This document shows, in pieces, positions 25,471 through 34,220 of a stretch of 64,000 nt of DNA. The stretch is from an uncultured Marinobacter sp. (GTDB lineage: Bacteria; Pseudomonadota; Gammaproteobacteria; Pseudomonadales; Oleiphilaceae), in NCBI RefSeq assembly GCF_947488835.1, contig NZ_CANLBK010000001.1, positions 1,426,001 to 1,490,000 on the forward strand, in the 5' to 3' direction. How positions within the stretch are numbered: position 1 is the stretch's first letter; each line of letters starts with the position of its first letter. The position numbers were made by a program, and so were the translations under genes. The notes under the pieces were generated by a model. It saw nothing but the letters and a program-made list of their open reading frames with translations. It was not told the DNA's origin and did no database searches.

Positions 25471-26469
25471 GTGATACCGAAGCCGTTAACATATAAAGCT
25501 TACACGTTAATATTTTTCATGTTGTTTTCAATTGCAGTAAGGGCTGAAGCGGACGTACAGCGGGCAAAGGCGTTGTTTCAGGAGGGACTCACACTGTATC
25601 AACAGCGTTACAGTGCCATCGCCATTACCCCTCTGGAGAAGGCTGCAAAACTTGGTCACGCAGAGGCCGCATACCGAGTGGGCGAGATACTTCGTAGGCG
25701 CTATACCTACATTTCGGAAGAGGCTGAAGCCTACTACCGCCAGGCGGCTGAAGGAGGAGAGGTTTATGCAATGTTACGACTCGGTCAAAAAGGCAACTTC
25801 TGCGGCACCCTCCGAGAGTGTGACTCTAATCGGGAGCAGTGGTTAGATCGCGCGCTTGAGACGGCATTGCCCAAAGCAACATCCGGGGACCAGGAGGCGA
25901 TGATGGAGTTGTTTTCTGTCTATTGGGCGGCCGGGGACAGAGATAAAGCCTTTGAGTGGACAAAAAAAGCGGCGCAAATCGGCAATTCGTTTGCTCAATA
26001 CTGGTTAGCGGTTGGCCTGTTGGATGAACGTGAAATGGGCTTCTACTGGACAGAAAAGGGCCGCCGCGAAGACGTACTCAAATGGCTGCGCGCCTCGGCG
26101 GAGAACGGCTTTCCCAAGGCGATGCTTAGGCTGGCTGGCGAGTTAAGGGCTGATGGGCTATTTGATGAGGCCAACGAATGGGTTGATCGTCTGGGGCAGA
26201 CTGATTACTTTGACGCGCTCTTTAACTATGGATTGATCTTGCTGGATGGGCCGGATGGGATGTACCGCTATCCGCAAGCCCGTCCTGTTGAAGGTCTAGC
26301 CATGTTAATTGCGCTTCACAATCAAAGAGGCAGCTCGACCGTTAAACGGGAAATAGATATTTTCAAAGAGACGCTGGATTCCGAAGTCATCGCAGAAGCG
26401 GAGGCAAGAGCAAAGGGATTGTTGATCGATACGCCCGTCATCTACTATCTCCCCAAATTCGGGATATAA
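25471..26469 (+). CDS. secreted Sel1-repeat protein, candidate immunity (copy A)
   Basis: This 332-aa protein begins at a GTG directly abutting the effector stop codon (TAAGTG). Its ribosome site (GGGAG) lies inside the last effector codons. It has a Sec signal peptide ending near VRA and several Sel1/TPR-like repeats (A.LGHAEAAYRVGEIL, AAEGGEVYAMLRLGQ, AENGFPKAMLRLAGEL), and ends TPVIYYLPKFGI. Sel1-repeat periplasmic proteins serve as immunity partners of several T6SS effectors. It is paralogous to the genes at 33122 and 34221. Confidence 0.78.
   Translation: MIPKPLTYKAYTLIFFMLFSIAVRAEADVQRAKALFQEGLTLYQQRYSAIAITPLEKAAKLGHAEAAYRVGEILRRRYTYISEEAEAYYRQAAEGGEVYAMLRLGQKGNFCGTLRECDSNREQWLDRALETALPKATSGDQEAMMELFSVYWAAGDRDKAFEWTKKAAQIGNSFAQYWLAVGLLDEREMGFYWTEKGRREDVLKWLRASAENGFPKAMLRLAGELRADGLFDEANEWVDRLGQTDYFDALFNYGLILLDGPDGMYRYPQARPVEGLAMLIALHNQRGSSTVKREIDIFKETLDSEVIAEAEARAKGLLIDTPVIYYLPKFGI
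26059..26123 (+). repeat. 65-bp tract identical to 34803-34867
   Basis: This tract, covering the GRREDVLKWLRASAENGFPKA codons, is identical at nucleotide level to 34803-34867 in the third Sel1 gene, while the flanking sequences of the two genes are clearly diverged. The same positions in the middle paralog (33122) are diverged. It looks like a recent gene-conversion patch. Confidence 0.85.
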
Positions 26470-26520
26470 AACCGCACGCCTTCGATTATTCACACAAACT
26501 AACTTTTCAAGGAGGAAAAC

Positions 26521-26841
26521 ATGCCCACGTCAGACACCAACCACCCCAGTCAAAAGAACCGCCTGATAACCCTGGTTCTGGCTATGTTCCTCGGAATCTT
26601 CGGCGTTGACCGCTTCTATCTCGGCAAGTGGAAATCCGGTATCGCCAAAGGCCTTACCATTGGCGGCCTTGGCATCTGGTGGTTCATCGATGGCGCGATG
26701 GTTTTGACTGACGCTTTCCTGCACTCACTCGGAAAAGACACCGGGTTCGTCAAAGATGCGCGCGGCCAGGATCTTCGTCTTGGGCTTTCCATGTACCGCT
26801 TCAAAGACGGTCGTATTCAACGCGACTGGTTCTCCAGCTGA
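26521..26841 (+). CDS. TM2-domain membrane protein
   Basis: The 106-aa protein has two membrane helices separated by a short turn, with the TM2 signature FLGIFGVDRFYLGKWKSGIAKGLT...GLGIWWFIDG. The ATG at 26521 has an AAGGAGG ribosome site. TM2 proteins are small inner-membrane proteins of unclear function. Here it follows the Sel1 immunity gene, and a degraded second copy sits after the third Sel1 gene (35265), so it travels with the module. Confidence 0.85.
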   Translation: MPTSDTNHPSQKNRLITLVLAMFLGIFGVDRFYLGKWKSGIAKGLTIGGLGIWWFIDGAMVLTDAFLHSLGKDTGFVKDARGQDLRLGLSMYRFKDGRIQRDWFSS

Positions 26842-26946
26842 GCTGGTATCCGCTAGCTACCAAACAGAATTACAAAAAGTGCGGCTTGATTGCGCGCTCG
26901 TTAGCCTAACGGCGGCAATCACTGCCCTGAAAATCACCAAGGATGG

Positions 26947-27591
26947 ATGCACCCCGTGCTTACCCGCAAAAAGCTGACTGGCGTTCTGGATACGTTAAAT
27001 GAAGTGGGCATGGCAGCCCAAACAAAAGCCGAAATCGATGAGTTGGGCGCACACCTTGCCGATAATAAAATTGTGCTTCGTTATAGCTTCGGGAAGCAAA
27101 TAGCGCTTGGTGTTGGTGTGTTCGTCTTGACGTATTTCGGCGCTGTGCTTTTTGACAGCTCACTCGTTTTCCTCGTTGGTACGGGGGCGGCAATTGCCAT
27201 TGTATTGGACGCCATTCGACTTCGCGCCAGAGTTGGTATCTTGTGTGGCCAACTGGTAGAACGCTCTGTTCAGCTGGCCTATGGGTTAGTGCCGGTAGAG
27301 CCCGAGCCTATCAGGGCCAGAGCCGCCCAACTGGAGGAGATAGACAAAGACAGCTCAGTCCGGCGTATTTGGCATACGATGCAAGCTCGCCATCACGGCA
27401 CAGACGTTGAGTTCTCATACACCACATGCCACTTCGAGTGTGCCGACATCGCGAAAAACACCTCTCAACCGTCACAGCAAATGGCGCTCTCTGCTGATAT
27501 TCAGTTCTTTCCTTTCAGGATTAAGCCAAAATTGCGGGCCAAGAAAAAAGATAGCGACTCCTGGCGACGCACCAAGGCTCGAACCTGTTGA
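26947..27591 (+). pseudogene. membrane-protein gene truncated by the vgrG fragment
   Basis: The frame starts at the ATG at 26947 behind AAGGATGG and encodes two adjacent hydrophobic segments (FGKQIALGVGVFVLTYFGAV and SLVFLVGTGAAIAIVLDAI) followed by a soluble region. From about 27562 the DNA is homologous to vgrG in another frame, so the last ten or so residues ([10 protein letters not shown]) are read-through of vgrG DNA. The gene has lost its 3' end at a recombination junction. Family not recognised with confidence. Confidence 0.6.
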
Positions 27592-28887
27592 GTACAACGC
27601 TAAAGCTGGCGGCAGCACCAAACAGCCCGCGGTATTCCGCTTCCGTTACGAGGAGCGGGTTCGTGCCGCCTCTGTGGCTACCAAAGACTACACCTTCAAA
27701 AACCCCGCCTATGGGCTGATGCACGAAAGCACGGCTTCCGCTGAGAACCAACGGCAGGATTACCAACACTTCGACTACCCGGGCCGGTTCAAGGCCGACG
27801 CTAGCGGGCAACCCTTTACCGAAGCCAGGCTGGACGCCCTCAGAAACGACGCCAACACTGCCAATGGTGAAAGTAACCGCCCGGATTTCACCTGCGGTGC
27901 CAAAGTGGAACTCACCAGCCACGACAGCGCGAGACTAAACCGCGACTGGCTGCTGACCGCCGTCACACACACCGGCAAACAGCCCCAGGCATTAGCTGAA
28001 GAAGGCGGCACCGGGCCGACTACCTATCACAACCTGTTCAGCGCCGTTCCCGCCAACAAAACCTGGCGGCCTCTATGCGCCCACCGCCCACTGATGGACG
28101 GCCCGCAGATAGCCATAGTCACTGGCCCCGAAGGCGAAGAAATCCACTGCGATGAATACGGCCGCGTAAAGGCGCGTTTCCCCTGGGATCGCTACTCCGA
28201 AAACAACGAGCACAGCAGCGCTTGGCTGCGCGTAAGCCAGGGCTGGGCCGGTGGGCAATATGGGTTCATGGCACTGCCAAGAATCGGCCACGAAGTGATT
28301 GTCTCCTTCCTGGATGGCGACCCCGACCAGCCTATCATCACCGGAAGAACACACCACGCCACCAACACATCGCCCTACTCGCTGCCGGAACATAAAACCC
28401 GCACCACCCTGAAAACACAAACCCACAAGGGTGAAGGCAGCAACGAACTGCGGTTTGAAGACGAAGCAGACAAAGAACAGATCTACGTGCACGCGCAAAA
28501 AGACCTGGACCTGCTCACCGAAAACAACCGCACCGAAGTGATCAAAAACGACAGCCACCTGACCGTGGAAAATGACCGCTTCAGCCAGGTAAAAGCCAAC
28601 CACCACTCAACGGTAGACGGCGAACACCGGGAAAAGATTGGTGGTGATTACAGCCTCACCGTTAACGGCAGCCACCACAGCAAACTTGGCAAAGCCCAGC
28701 TTGTGGAAGCGGGGAATGAGATTCATCACAAGGCGGGTATGAAGATTGTTATTGAGGCTGGGGCGGAAGTGACGCTGAAAGCCGGTGGGAGCTTTGTGAA
28801 GGTTGATCCGAGTGGTGTGACGATTTCTGGGCCGCTGGTGAGGATGAATTCCGGGGGTGGGCCGGGGAGTGGGAGTGGAGTTGGGGC
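27562..28887 (+). repeat. 1.33-kb direct repeat of vgrG (partner 18735-20060)
   Basis: The two copies are collinear with no net insertion or deletion (constant 8827-bp offset). The last part, from about 28676 on, appears almost identical, including the GGGGGTGGGCCGGGGAGTGG linker. Such a repeat is an obvious substrate for homologous recombination that would delete or amplify the effector A unit. Confidence 0.9.
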
Positions 28888-29128
28888 GACTAGCCCAGAT
28901 CTACCTGCAGCACTCCTGGAGTTAGCGACGGACACTCGTGGCCGGGATGCTCTCGGTCTTTCAGAATCGCGTATTTCCGCGAGTTCTGAAAGCTGGTCTC
29001 CAGAAGGGTTGACAACAGTAGTCCCTCCTGCCTCCGCCTTTGAAAAGGCAAGTGACAAGGGAGCTCTTTTAGTAAGCGGCTGCGCCCTTGACGATGACGG
29101 TAAGTGTAAGGTCCACGACCATGGCTGA
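27562..29128 (+). pseudogene. 5'-truncated second vgrG (lacks about 190 N-terminal residues)
   Basis: The sequence matches the first vgrG from its codon 191 onward ([12 protein letters not shown]), collinear with 18735-20060 at a constant offset of 8827 bp, up to the GGGPGSGSG linker. The first half of the gp27-like base and its start codon are gone; the open frame upstream belongs to other DNA and has only a poor TTG. The tail differs: no lysozyme, only a short linker and [19 protein letters not shown], the same C..C..H.H element as VgrG 1. It probably cannot form a spike trimer. The downstream genes are intact. Confidence 0.85.
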
Positions 29129-29954
29129 GCAAAGGACTACACAGGCCATCCTGGAACTTGCTCCCAGTGTTCCATTTGTGATTCTGGATCTCGCTTACCA
29201 CCCATCAGTTCTGGCATGGATCTATGAGGAGATTGAGGCCCGGAGCCCCGGAAGCTGGAGACCGTTACTGTTTGGGACGGCTTTTCAGGAACGCTGGCAA
29301 ATGGGTCCTGCCCTAGTTGACCTTCACAACGCTCCTGGCGCTCAGCACGCCCTGATCAACAAATACAAAGATAGGTTCCCGGGCGTCTTTCTGGCAAACC
29401 CGTCAGAAAACCTGGATGAACTGGCTGTTTGGCTCCAACAGTTTTTGTTCATGTCGCGCGGGGCGCAAGAGAGCTTGATGCGAATTTATGATGGACGGGT
29501 ACTAGGCTCGTTTCTGTCAGTGCTTGATCAGCAACAGTACAACCATTTTGTTCCACCTGAGGTGAGCTGGTATTGGCAGAACGGTACACAATGGTGGAAG
29601 ACATCGTCAGATTCCCAAGCGGTTAAACTAGATAAGCCAGACGCGTTCACGTGGCATTTTCGTGACTCGCAAGTTGACGAATTCACCGTCGAACGAAACC
29701 GTGCATTCATTAATGTGCTTACAGAAAAATATGGGAAGTTCACTCCTTCTGATACCCCCTCGAAGTATGTCGACGATGCAGCGAAGCTTGCAGAGGCAAT
29801 TGGGTTGGATTCCAAAGCTGATATTGAGAGAGTTCTTCGGCTTCTGATTCAGAAAAAAAGTCAGCCAGATGCCCCCTTCTACTCATCACTTATTAAGAGA
29901 GTGGATCTAACCACTTACCAAAAACTGGACGCCATTGAAAACGGAGCGAACTGA
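29121..29954 (+). CDS. DUF4123 T6SS effector chaperone/adaptor (copy B)
   Basis: This 277-aa protein is homologous to the DUF4123 protein at 21499, sharing [44 protein letters not shown] and [17 protein letters not shown]. The ATG at 29121 overlaps the end of the vgrG remnant by 8 bp, so translation was originally coupled to vgrG. It lies 2 bp before effector B, which it should load. With the local VgrG truncated, it would have to use another spike, perhaps VgrG 1, whose tail element is shared. Confidence 0.88.
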   Translation: MAEQRTTQAILELAPSVPFVILDLAYHPSVLAWIYEEIEARSPGSWRPLLFGTAFQERWQMGPALVDLHNAPGAQHALINKYKDRFPGVFLANPSENLDELAVWLQQFLFMSRGAQESLMRIYDGRVLGSFLSVLDQQQYNHFVPPEVSWYWQNGTQWWKTSSDSQAVKLDKPDAFTWHFRDSQVDEFTVERNRAFINVLTEKYGKFTPSDTPSKYVDDAAKLAEAIGLDSKADIERVLRLLIQKKSQPDAPFYSSLIKRVDLTTYQKLDAIENGAN

Positions 29955-29956
29955 TC

Positions 29957-32900
29957 ATGGATGATGTTCAAGCCCCAAACACTGCAGGTGATACAGCACA
30001 ACTGCCAGAGCCTGCCTATGAATGCTCGGAAGAATCGACCAGTTCTGAGAGCAATGAGTGCAGTAGTGCCGATTATGCTTCGGTCATTTACATTACTGGT
30101 CAGCGGTGTTTCTGGCTGCTTACCGATGACGCCGTCAACGCTATACAAAAAAGCAGTGCCAGCTTGTCGAAAGTTATCAAGTCAGAGCAAGTCTCCAAAA
30201 GAATAGAGGGCATTAAGGCTGCCGGAATATCAGACCTTTTTGTACCTGCCCACCCTCGAACATTTCTACCAAAAATATTGCAGGATGAGTGGCGGGGCAC
30301 TGAGCGAGAGATAGAGCGGCTTGAGGCTGAGGCGGCCCAGCTTGTGGGTACTTTCGAAGACCTTAGTGATGAACACGCGCGCCTGTATGACGAAGTTCAC
30401 AACGCCCCTGATGTTACAGCGTCCACAAAACGACAATACAGCGACGTGGCAAATGCTCAATACCTGGCGAAACAAAATGTGCCAAAGAAGCATCGAGAGC
30501 TTAGGGCAAGCATATTCAAATGCACGAAACGTATCGAAGAACTCCGGGAAATGGGCTTTTCGGCTGCGGAATCAGTAGGCTTCGTAATTCAGAACGAGAC
30601 CCTTTATTCACCTCACCAGCAAAAGGTTTCTGAACTTTTACGGGGATACAAAAAGGCAAAAGCTGATTTTCTCCGCCACGAACTGCCGGACGAGGCAAAG
30701 TATCATTCATTTATGCGGATGTGCCGTTATCACAAACGAAGTGTTGAATGCCAACTGTCTCCAACTAAAGAGAATCTGGTAGAAATTGAAGAATTCCTGG
30801 AGGAATATTACGGGTTCTTCAGTTACGTTGGGCCTTACCTGAAGAAGGCCATTGAATTGGCCACCAATGGAGTGGCCGTTGCAGAGTATGTGCTCGCGAA
30901 TCATGGTGACATTCGCTCGGGACTGGAAAAATTGTCCGGGTATCACCAAATGGAGCGCGACTATCAGAAGGTCGAGACGGATCTCGAAAATGCTGTTGTG
31001 GACTGGGCCAAGGTTCTTGGCAGAAATGGCCCGATTCCGAACGTCGAGATCGAGCACTACCGCAAGCTTCTTGATAAGCACAGCGCCAGAATGTACCGGT
31101 TTCAGAAGCAAACAGAAGCACTTTCGAGAACGATGGAGCCAGCACGGCTGTTCGTCTGGGATCCTGAAGACTTTACGGCAAAACCGTCCAAGGTTCTTAT
31201 CAAACCAGGTATGCCACTGCGCGAATATACTCAGATAGGCAACGAGAGTGTTTTGGATCATTTTTGCCTAAATGACCTACCAGGGGTTGGGAGATATCTG
31301 GATGACAAGCACCCTCTTCCAGACCATGATATCTACAGTCAGGAAACAGCTAAACAGATCGCGCTATCATTGAAAAAAGCTCAGCGGCCCGAACAAGACG
31401 AGATCCTGGAAAAGGTTCTGACAGGCATGGGGTGCGTGAAGCTGAACATGGATCTGGCCTGGTTTAGTGATCACGGGGTCTTCCAACCTGACCTCTTCTA
31501 CAAGCAGGTTCAATCAGACTATTCTGTTTCAGCGCTGCATTCAGACGACGAGAAAGAGCAGTGGGGCATCAATTTGCGAAGCGTGTTGTTTGAAAAAGAC
31601 GCGCGAAAGCACCTTATGCTCTTCGATGATAGCTACATGGCTCAGTTTTCCCGTTATGTATTGGGCGGCATCGATCGTGACGTTTCAGAGTACGTTAGAG
31701 AGAACGTCAGAGTGACTGCACTCTCCTCCGCATCCGGTCCAGACTCCGGTGCCGAGGGTTCGGCTACCATTGTGAAAAATAATGAATCAAGCGACAAAAA
31801 GACACTCAGTTACGGGTTGGCTAACGCCACCATTGGTGGAAAGCTGACCGTAATGCAGGGAGACCTGGACCTCCTGGATGTCAAACTGCCAGAGCCGAGT
31901 GAAACCGAGCCATTTAGACTTCCCTATTGGACAGATAAAGGCGAAGGCGAAATGAATATAGGGCGCTTTTACTGTGAGCTGAACGCGAAACTTAGCGGCT
32001 ATGTTGGCGCCAACGTAATATTGAGCGGGGGGCTCGGAGTCGATCTTGAGAAAGGGAAAGGCCTAACCTTGTCAGGGATCAGTAACGGTATGCCTGAAGG
32101 GCAACTGGATGCCTTTGCAGGAGCAAAGGTTAGTGTAACCGCCACAACCAGCCTGTACTGGGACCTGCCGGCCGAGGCGCGAAAGAAAGTTAATTTTATG
32201 AGAGCCCACGACCCGGTAGAGAAATGGGCATGCGTTGGGACGCTTAACCTTGGGCTTGCAGCAAGCTGGGGAGTAGGATACAGCCGGTCGTTCCAGCTAG
32301 GCATGAAGAATGGCAAACTGATATTTATCAGTGACGCAGGGCTCACGACCGGGCTTGGCTTGAAAGGGAAGCTGGCGTTTGAGATTGATTTCAAAGCAGT
32401 ATCCTACTGGATAGCTATGATTCAAAACGAACTCCACAAGAACGATTACCGTCACATCGATTGGGTAGCGCCAGATGCGTTCGGCTTCTTAAGCAAGATC
32501 AGTTTCTTGCAGCTTACCACTGCACTTGATGCGGCCTTTTTTGCGGCTCGCCATTATAGTTTTGTGCAAGAAGTGTTCGACTCGATTAATCAGAGCGAAA
32601 GAGCCGGATTGGTGGCTTTGAAGATAGCCCAGACAGCAGAAGAGGCAGCAGAAGCTGAAAAAGTTAAAGATCGTGAAAAGGTCGCGGGCTATCAGCAGTG
32701 GTTCCGCGGACTGCAGCCGGAAGCGATCGGGCCGCTATTGCATAATCTGGTTTCGGAGCCGGTTGAGTATGAAGGCGAGAGTGATCAAGATGATCGATCA
32801 GAAAAAGAGATGCTGAAAATTCAGCAGATTGCGATCCTACAATGCTTGCACTGGATGAGTGAGTCAGAGCTGATTCAGCCCGAGTCTTACCGCGGAGCTA

Positions 32901-33121
32901 CTCCTAATCGAATTCAACGTCAGTTTGAGGAGTCGGTAACCCGGATGAATGTCCAAGGAAAGAGCCCGGACGGTGATCCGTTAATGGTTGCTCGAAATAA
33001 TGTAGCAAAGTTGGATGAGTTTATGGGAAAGGGGTTGGCGTCACCTTCAGATGAAGATCGGTACGAGGAATACAGAAGCTTGCGAAAGAAATTTAGTCTC
33101 CATATATGGAGGCAAGTATAG
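29957..33121 (+). CDS. large candidate T6SS cargo effector (copy B)
   Basis: This 1054-aa paralog of the effector at 22339 shares SVIYITGQRCFWLL, the KVLGRNGP loop, VWDPEDF...KPGMPLREY, KHLMLFDDSYMAQFSRYV, the Gly-rich central region (GRFYCEL...GYVGANVILSGGLG) and the tail GLQPEAIGPLLHNLVSEP. The two are similar end to end but clearly diverged, so they are probably recognised by different immunity proteins. No signal peptide and no catalytic motif I recognise. The reading frame is complete, followed without spacing by its Sel1 partner. Confidence 0.75.
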   Translation: MDDVQAPNTAGDTAQLPEPAYECSEESTSSESNECSSADYASVIYITGQRCFWLLTDDAVNAIQKSSASLSKVIKSEQVSKRIEGIKAAGISDLFVPAHPRTFLPKILQDEWRGTEREIERLEAEAAQLVGTFEDLSDEHARLYDEVHNAPDVTASTKRQYSDVANAQYLAKQNVPKKHRELRASIFKCTKRIEELREMGFSAAESVGFVIQNETLYSPHQQKVSELLRGYKKAKADFLRHELPDEAKYHSFMRMCRYHKRSVECQLSPTKENLVEIEEFLEEYYGFFSYVGPYLKKAIELATNGVAVAEYVLANHGDIRSGLEKLSGYHQMERDYQKVETDLENAVVDWAKVLGRNGPIPNVEIEHYRKLLDKHSARMYRFQKQTEALSRTMEPARLFVWDPEDFTAKPSKVLIKPGMPLREYTQIGNESVLDHFCLNDLPGVGRYLDDKHPLPDHDIYSQETAKQIALSLKKAQRPEQDEILEKVLTGMGCVKLNMDLAWFSDHGVFQPDLFYKQVQSDYSVSALHSDDEKEQWGINLRSVLFEKDARKHLMLFDDSYMAQFSRYVLGGIDRDVSEYVRENVRVTALSSASGPDSGAEGSATIVKNNESSDKKTLSYGLANATIGGKLTVMQGDLDLLDVKLPEPSETEPFRLPYWTDKGEGEMNIGRFYCELNAKLSGYVGANVILSGGLGVDLEKGKGLTLSGISNGMPEGQLDAFAGAKVSVTATTSLYWDLPAEARKKVNFMRAHDPVEKWACVGTLNLGLAASWGVGYSRSFQLGMKNGKLIFISDAGLTTGLGLKGKLAFEIDFKAVSYWIAMIQNELHKNDYRHIDWVAPDAFGFLSKISFLQLTTALDAAFFAARHYSFVQEVFDSINQSERAGLVALKIAQTAEEAAEAEKVKDREKVAGYQQWFRGLQPEAIGPLLHNLVSEPVEYEGESDQDDRSEKEMLKIQQIAILQCLHWMSESELIQPESYRGATPNRIQRQFEESVTRMNVQGKSPDGDPLMVARNNVAKLDEFMGKGLASPSDEDRYEEYRSLRKKFSLHIWRQV

Positions 33122-34117
33122 ATGATACGTCACTCGTTTTTTTCTGGCGCCACTCTAGGGTTGCTTCTTGTCGCTACGACGCTTTTCGCCCGTGCAGAAA
33201 CAAGTGGTGACGTTGCTGAAGTATTATTTCAGGATGGATACACACTCTACCAACAGCAATACAGCCCAAACGCCTTTACTAAGTTCAAGGAAGCTGCGCA
33301 ACTAGGGCATGCGAAGGCCGCTTACTATGCCGGTAATATACTTCGCCGGAACCACACCTACATCACAGAAGAGGCTGAAGCATTCTATCGCCAAGCGGCG
33401 GAAGGCGAGGATGTCTATGCCATGCTGAGGCTCGCTCAGAAAGGCAACTTCTGTGGAACGCTTCGGAATTGCGATTATGGCCGCCAAGAGTGGTTGCAGC
33501 GTGCGCTGAATTCGGTCCTTCCCAAGGCTGAAGCTGGTGATCTTGAAGCAATGAAGGAAGCCTATTCTGTTTATCGGGTGGCTGGTGATAAGAAAAAAGC
33601 TTGGGGCTGGATTCAGCGAGCAGCCGAAGGCGGTCACGCGTTTTCTCAATACTGGGTGGCGATCTTGCTTGAAGAGCAGGATATGGGTTTTTACTGGACA
33701 GAAGCTGGCCGCCGAGCTGATATGCTCAAGTGGCTCAAAGCCTCGGCAGAGCATGGGTTCCCCAAGGCGATGTTCAAGTTGGCAGTTGAGTACAAAGAAG
33801 ATGGACGATTTGATCAAGCGAATGGCTGGGTCGATCGCTTGGGACAGACGGATTATTTCGACGCTTTATACAATTACGGCTTAATTCTGCTGGAAGGTCC
33901 AAAAGGAATGTTTAAATACCCAGCCGCCAAGCCTGTAGAAGGGTTGGCAGTGCTCATGGCCTTGCACCGTCAAACCGGAAGCGCTGCAGTTCAGAGAAGC
34001 ATTGATAAGCGACTGCCTAGTTTGACCACTGAGGTAGTGACTGAAGCAGAGGTGTTGTCCAGAGAATTGCTGGTCGATACTCCGATTCTGCATTATCTTC
34101 CCAAGTTCGGAATATAA
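33122..34117 (+). CDS. secreted Sel1-repeat protein, candidate immunity (copy B)
   Basis: The 331-aa protein starts at an ATG directly abutting the effector B stop (TAGATG), with its GGAGG ribosome site inside the last effector codons. It has a Sec signal peptide ending near FARA, then Sel1-like repeats (AQLGHAKAAYYAGNIL, AAEGEDVYAMLRLAQ, AEHGFPKAMFKLAVEY) and a DTPILHYLPKFGI end. It is diverged from copies A and C, as expected if each protects against its own effector. Confidence 0.78.
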   Translation: MIRHSFFSGATLGLLLVATTLFARAETSGDVAEVLFQDGYTLYQQQYSPNAFTKFKEAAQLGHAKAAYYAGNILRRNHTYITEEAEAFYRQAAEGEDVYAMLRLAQKGNFCGTLRNCDYGRQEWLQRALNSVLPKAEAGDLEAMKEAYSVYRVAGDKKKAWGWIQRAAEGGHAFSQYWVAILLEEQDMGFYWTEAGRRADMLKWLKASAEHGFPKAMFKLAVEYKEDGRFDQANGWVDRLGQTDYFDALYNYGLILLEGPKGMFKYPAAKPVEGLAVLMALHRQTGSAAVQRSIDKRLPSLTTEVVTEAEVLSRELLVDTPILHYLPKFGI

Positions 34118-34178
34118 CGCCAGATACTATGTGCTGATTGAACGATGGCCGTTTACAGAGAGTCCAGTTTAACGCTGC

Positions 34179-34217
34179 CGTAAAAAGCTCAGCTTTCACC
34201 TATGGGAGCAAGCATAA
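34179..34217 (+). pseudogene. 3' scar of a third effector gene
   Basis: These 39 nt encode RKKLSFHLWEQA-stop, matching the last 12 residues of effector A (RKKFSFHLWEQA) with the same stop. No further effector coding sequence is found upstream. The scar ends 3 bp before the third Sel1 gene and contains GGGAG, the ribosome site used for the Sel1 start in copies A and B. Selection to keep translation of the immunity gene would explain why only this part survives. Confidence 0.8.
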
Positions 34218-34220
34218 ATA

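Noticed and set aside
27407..27561. Upstream extension of the second vgrG frame as its real N-terminus
   Set aside because: These codons are the out-of-frame reading of the truncated membrane gene and begin at a TTG without a ribosome site.
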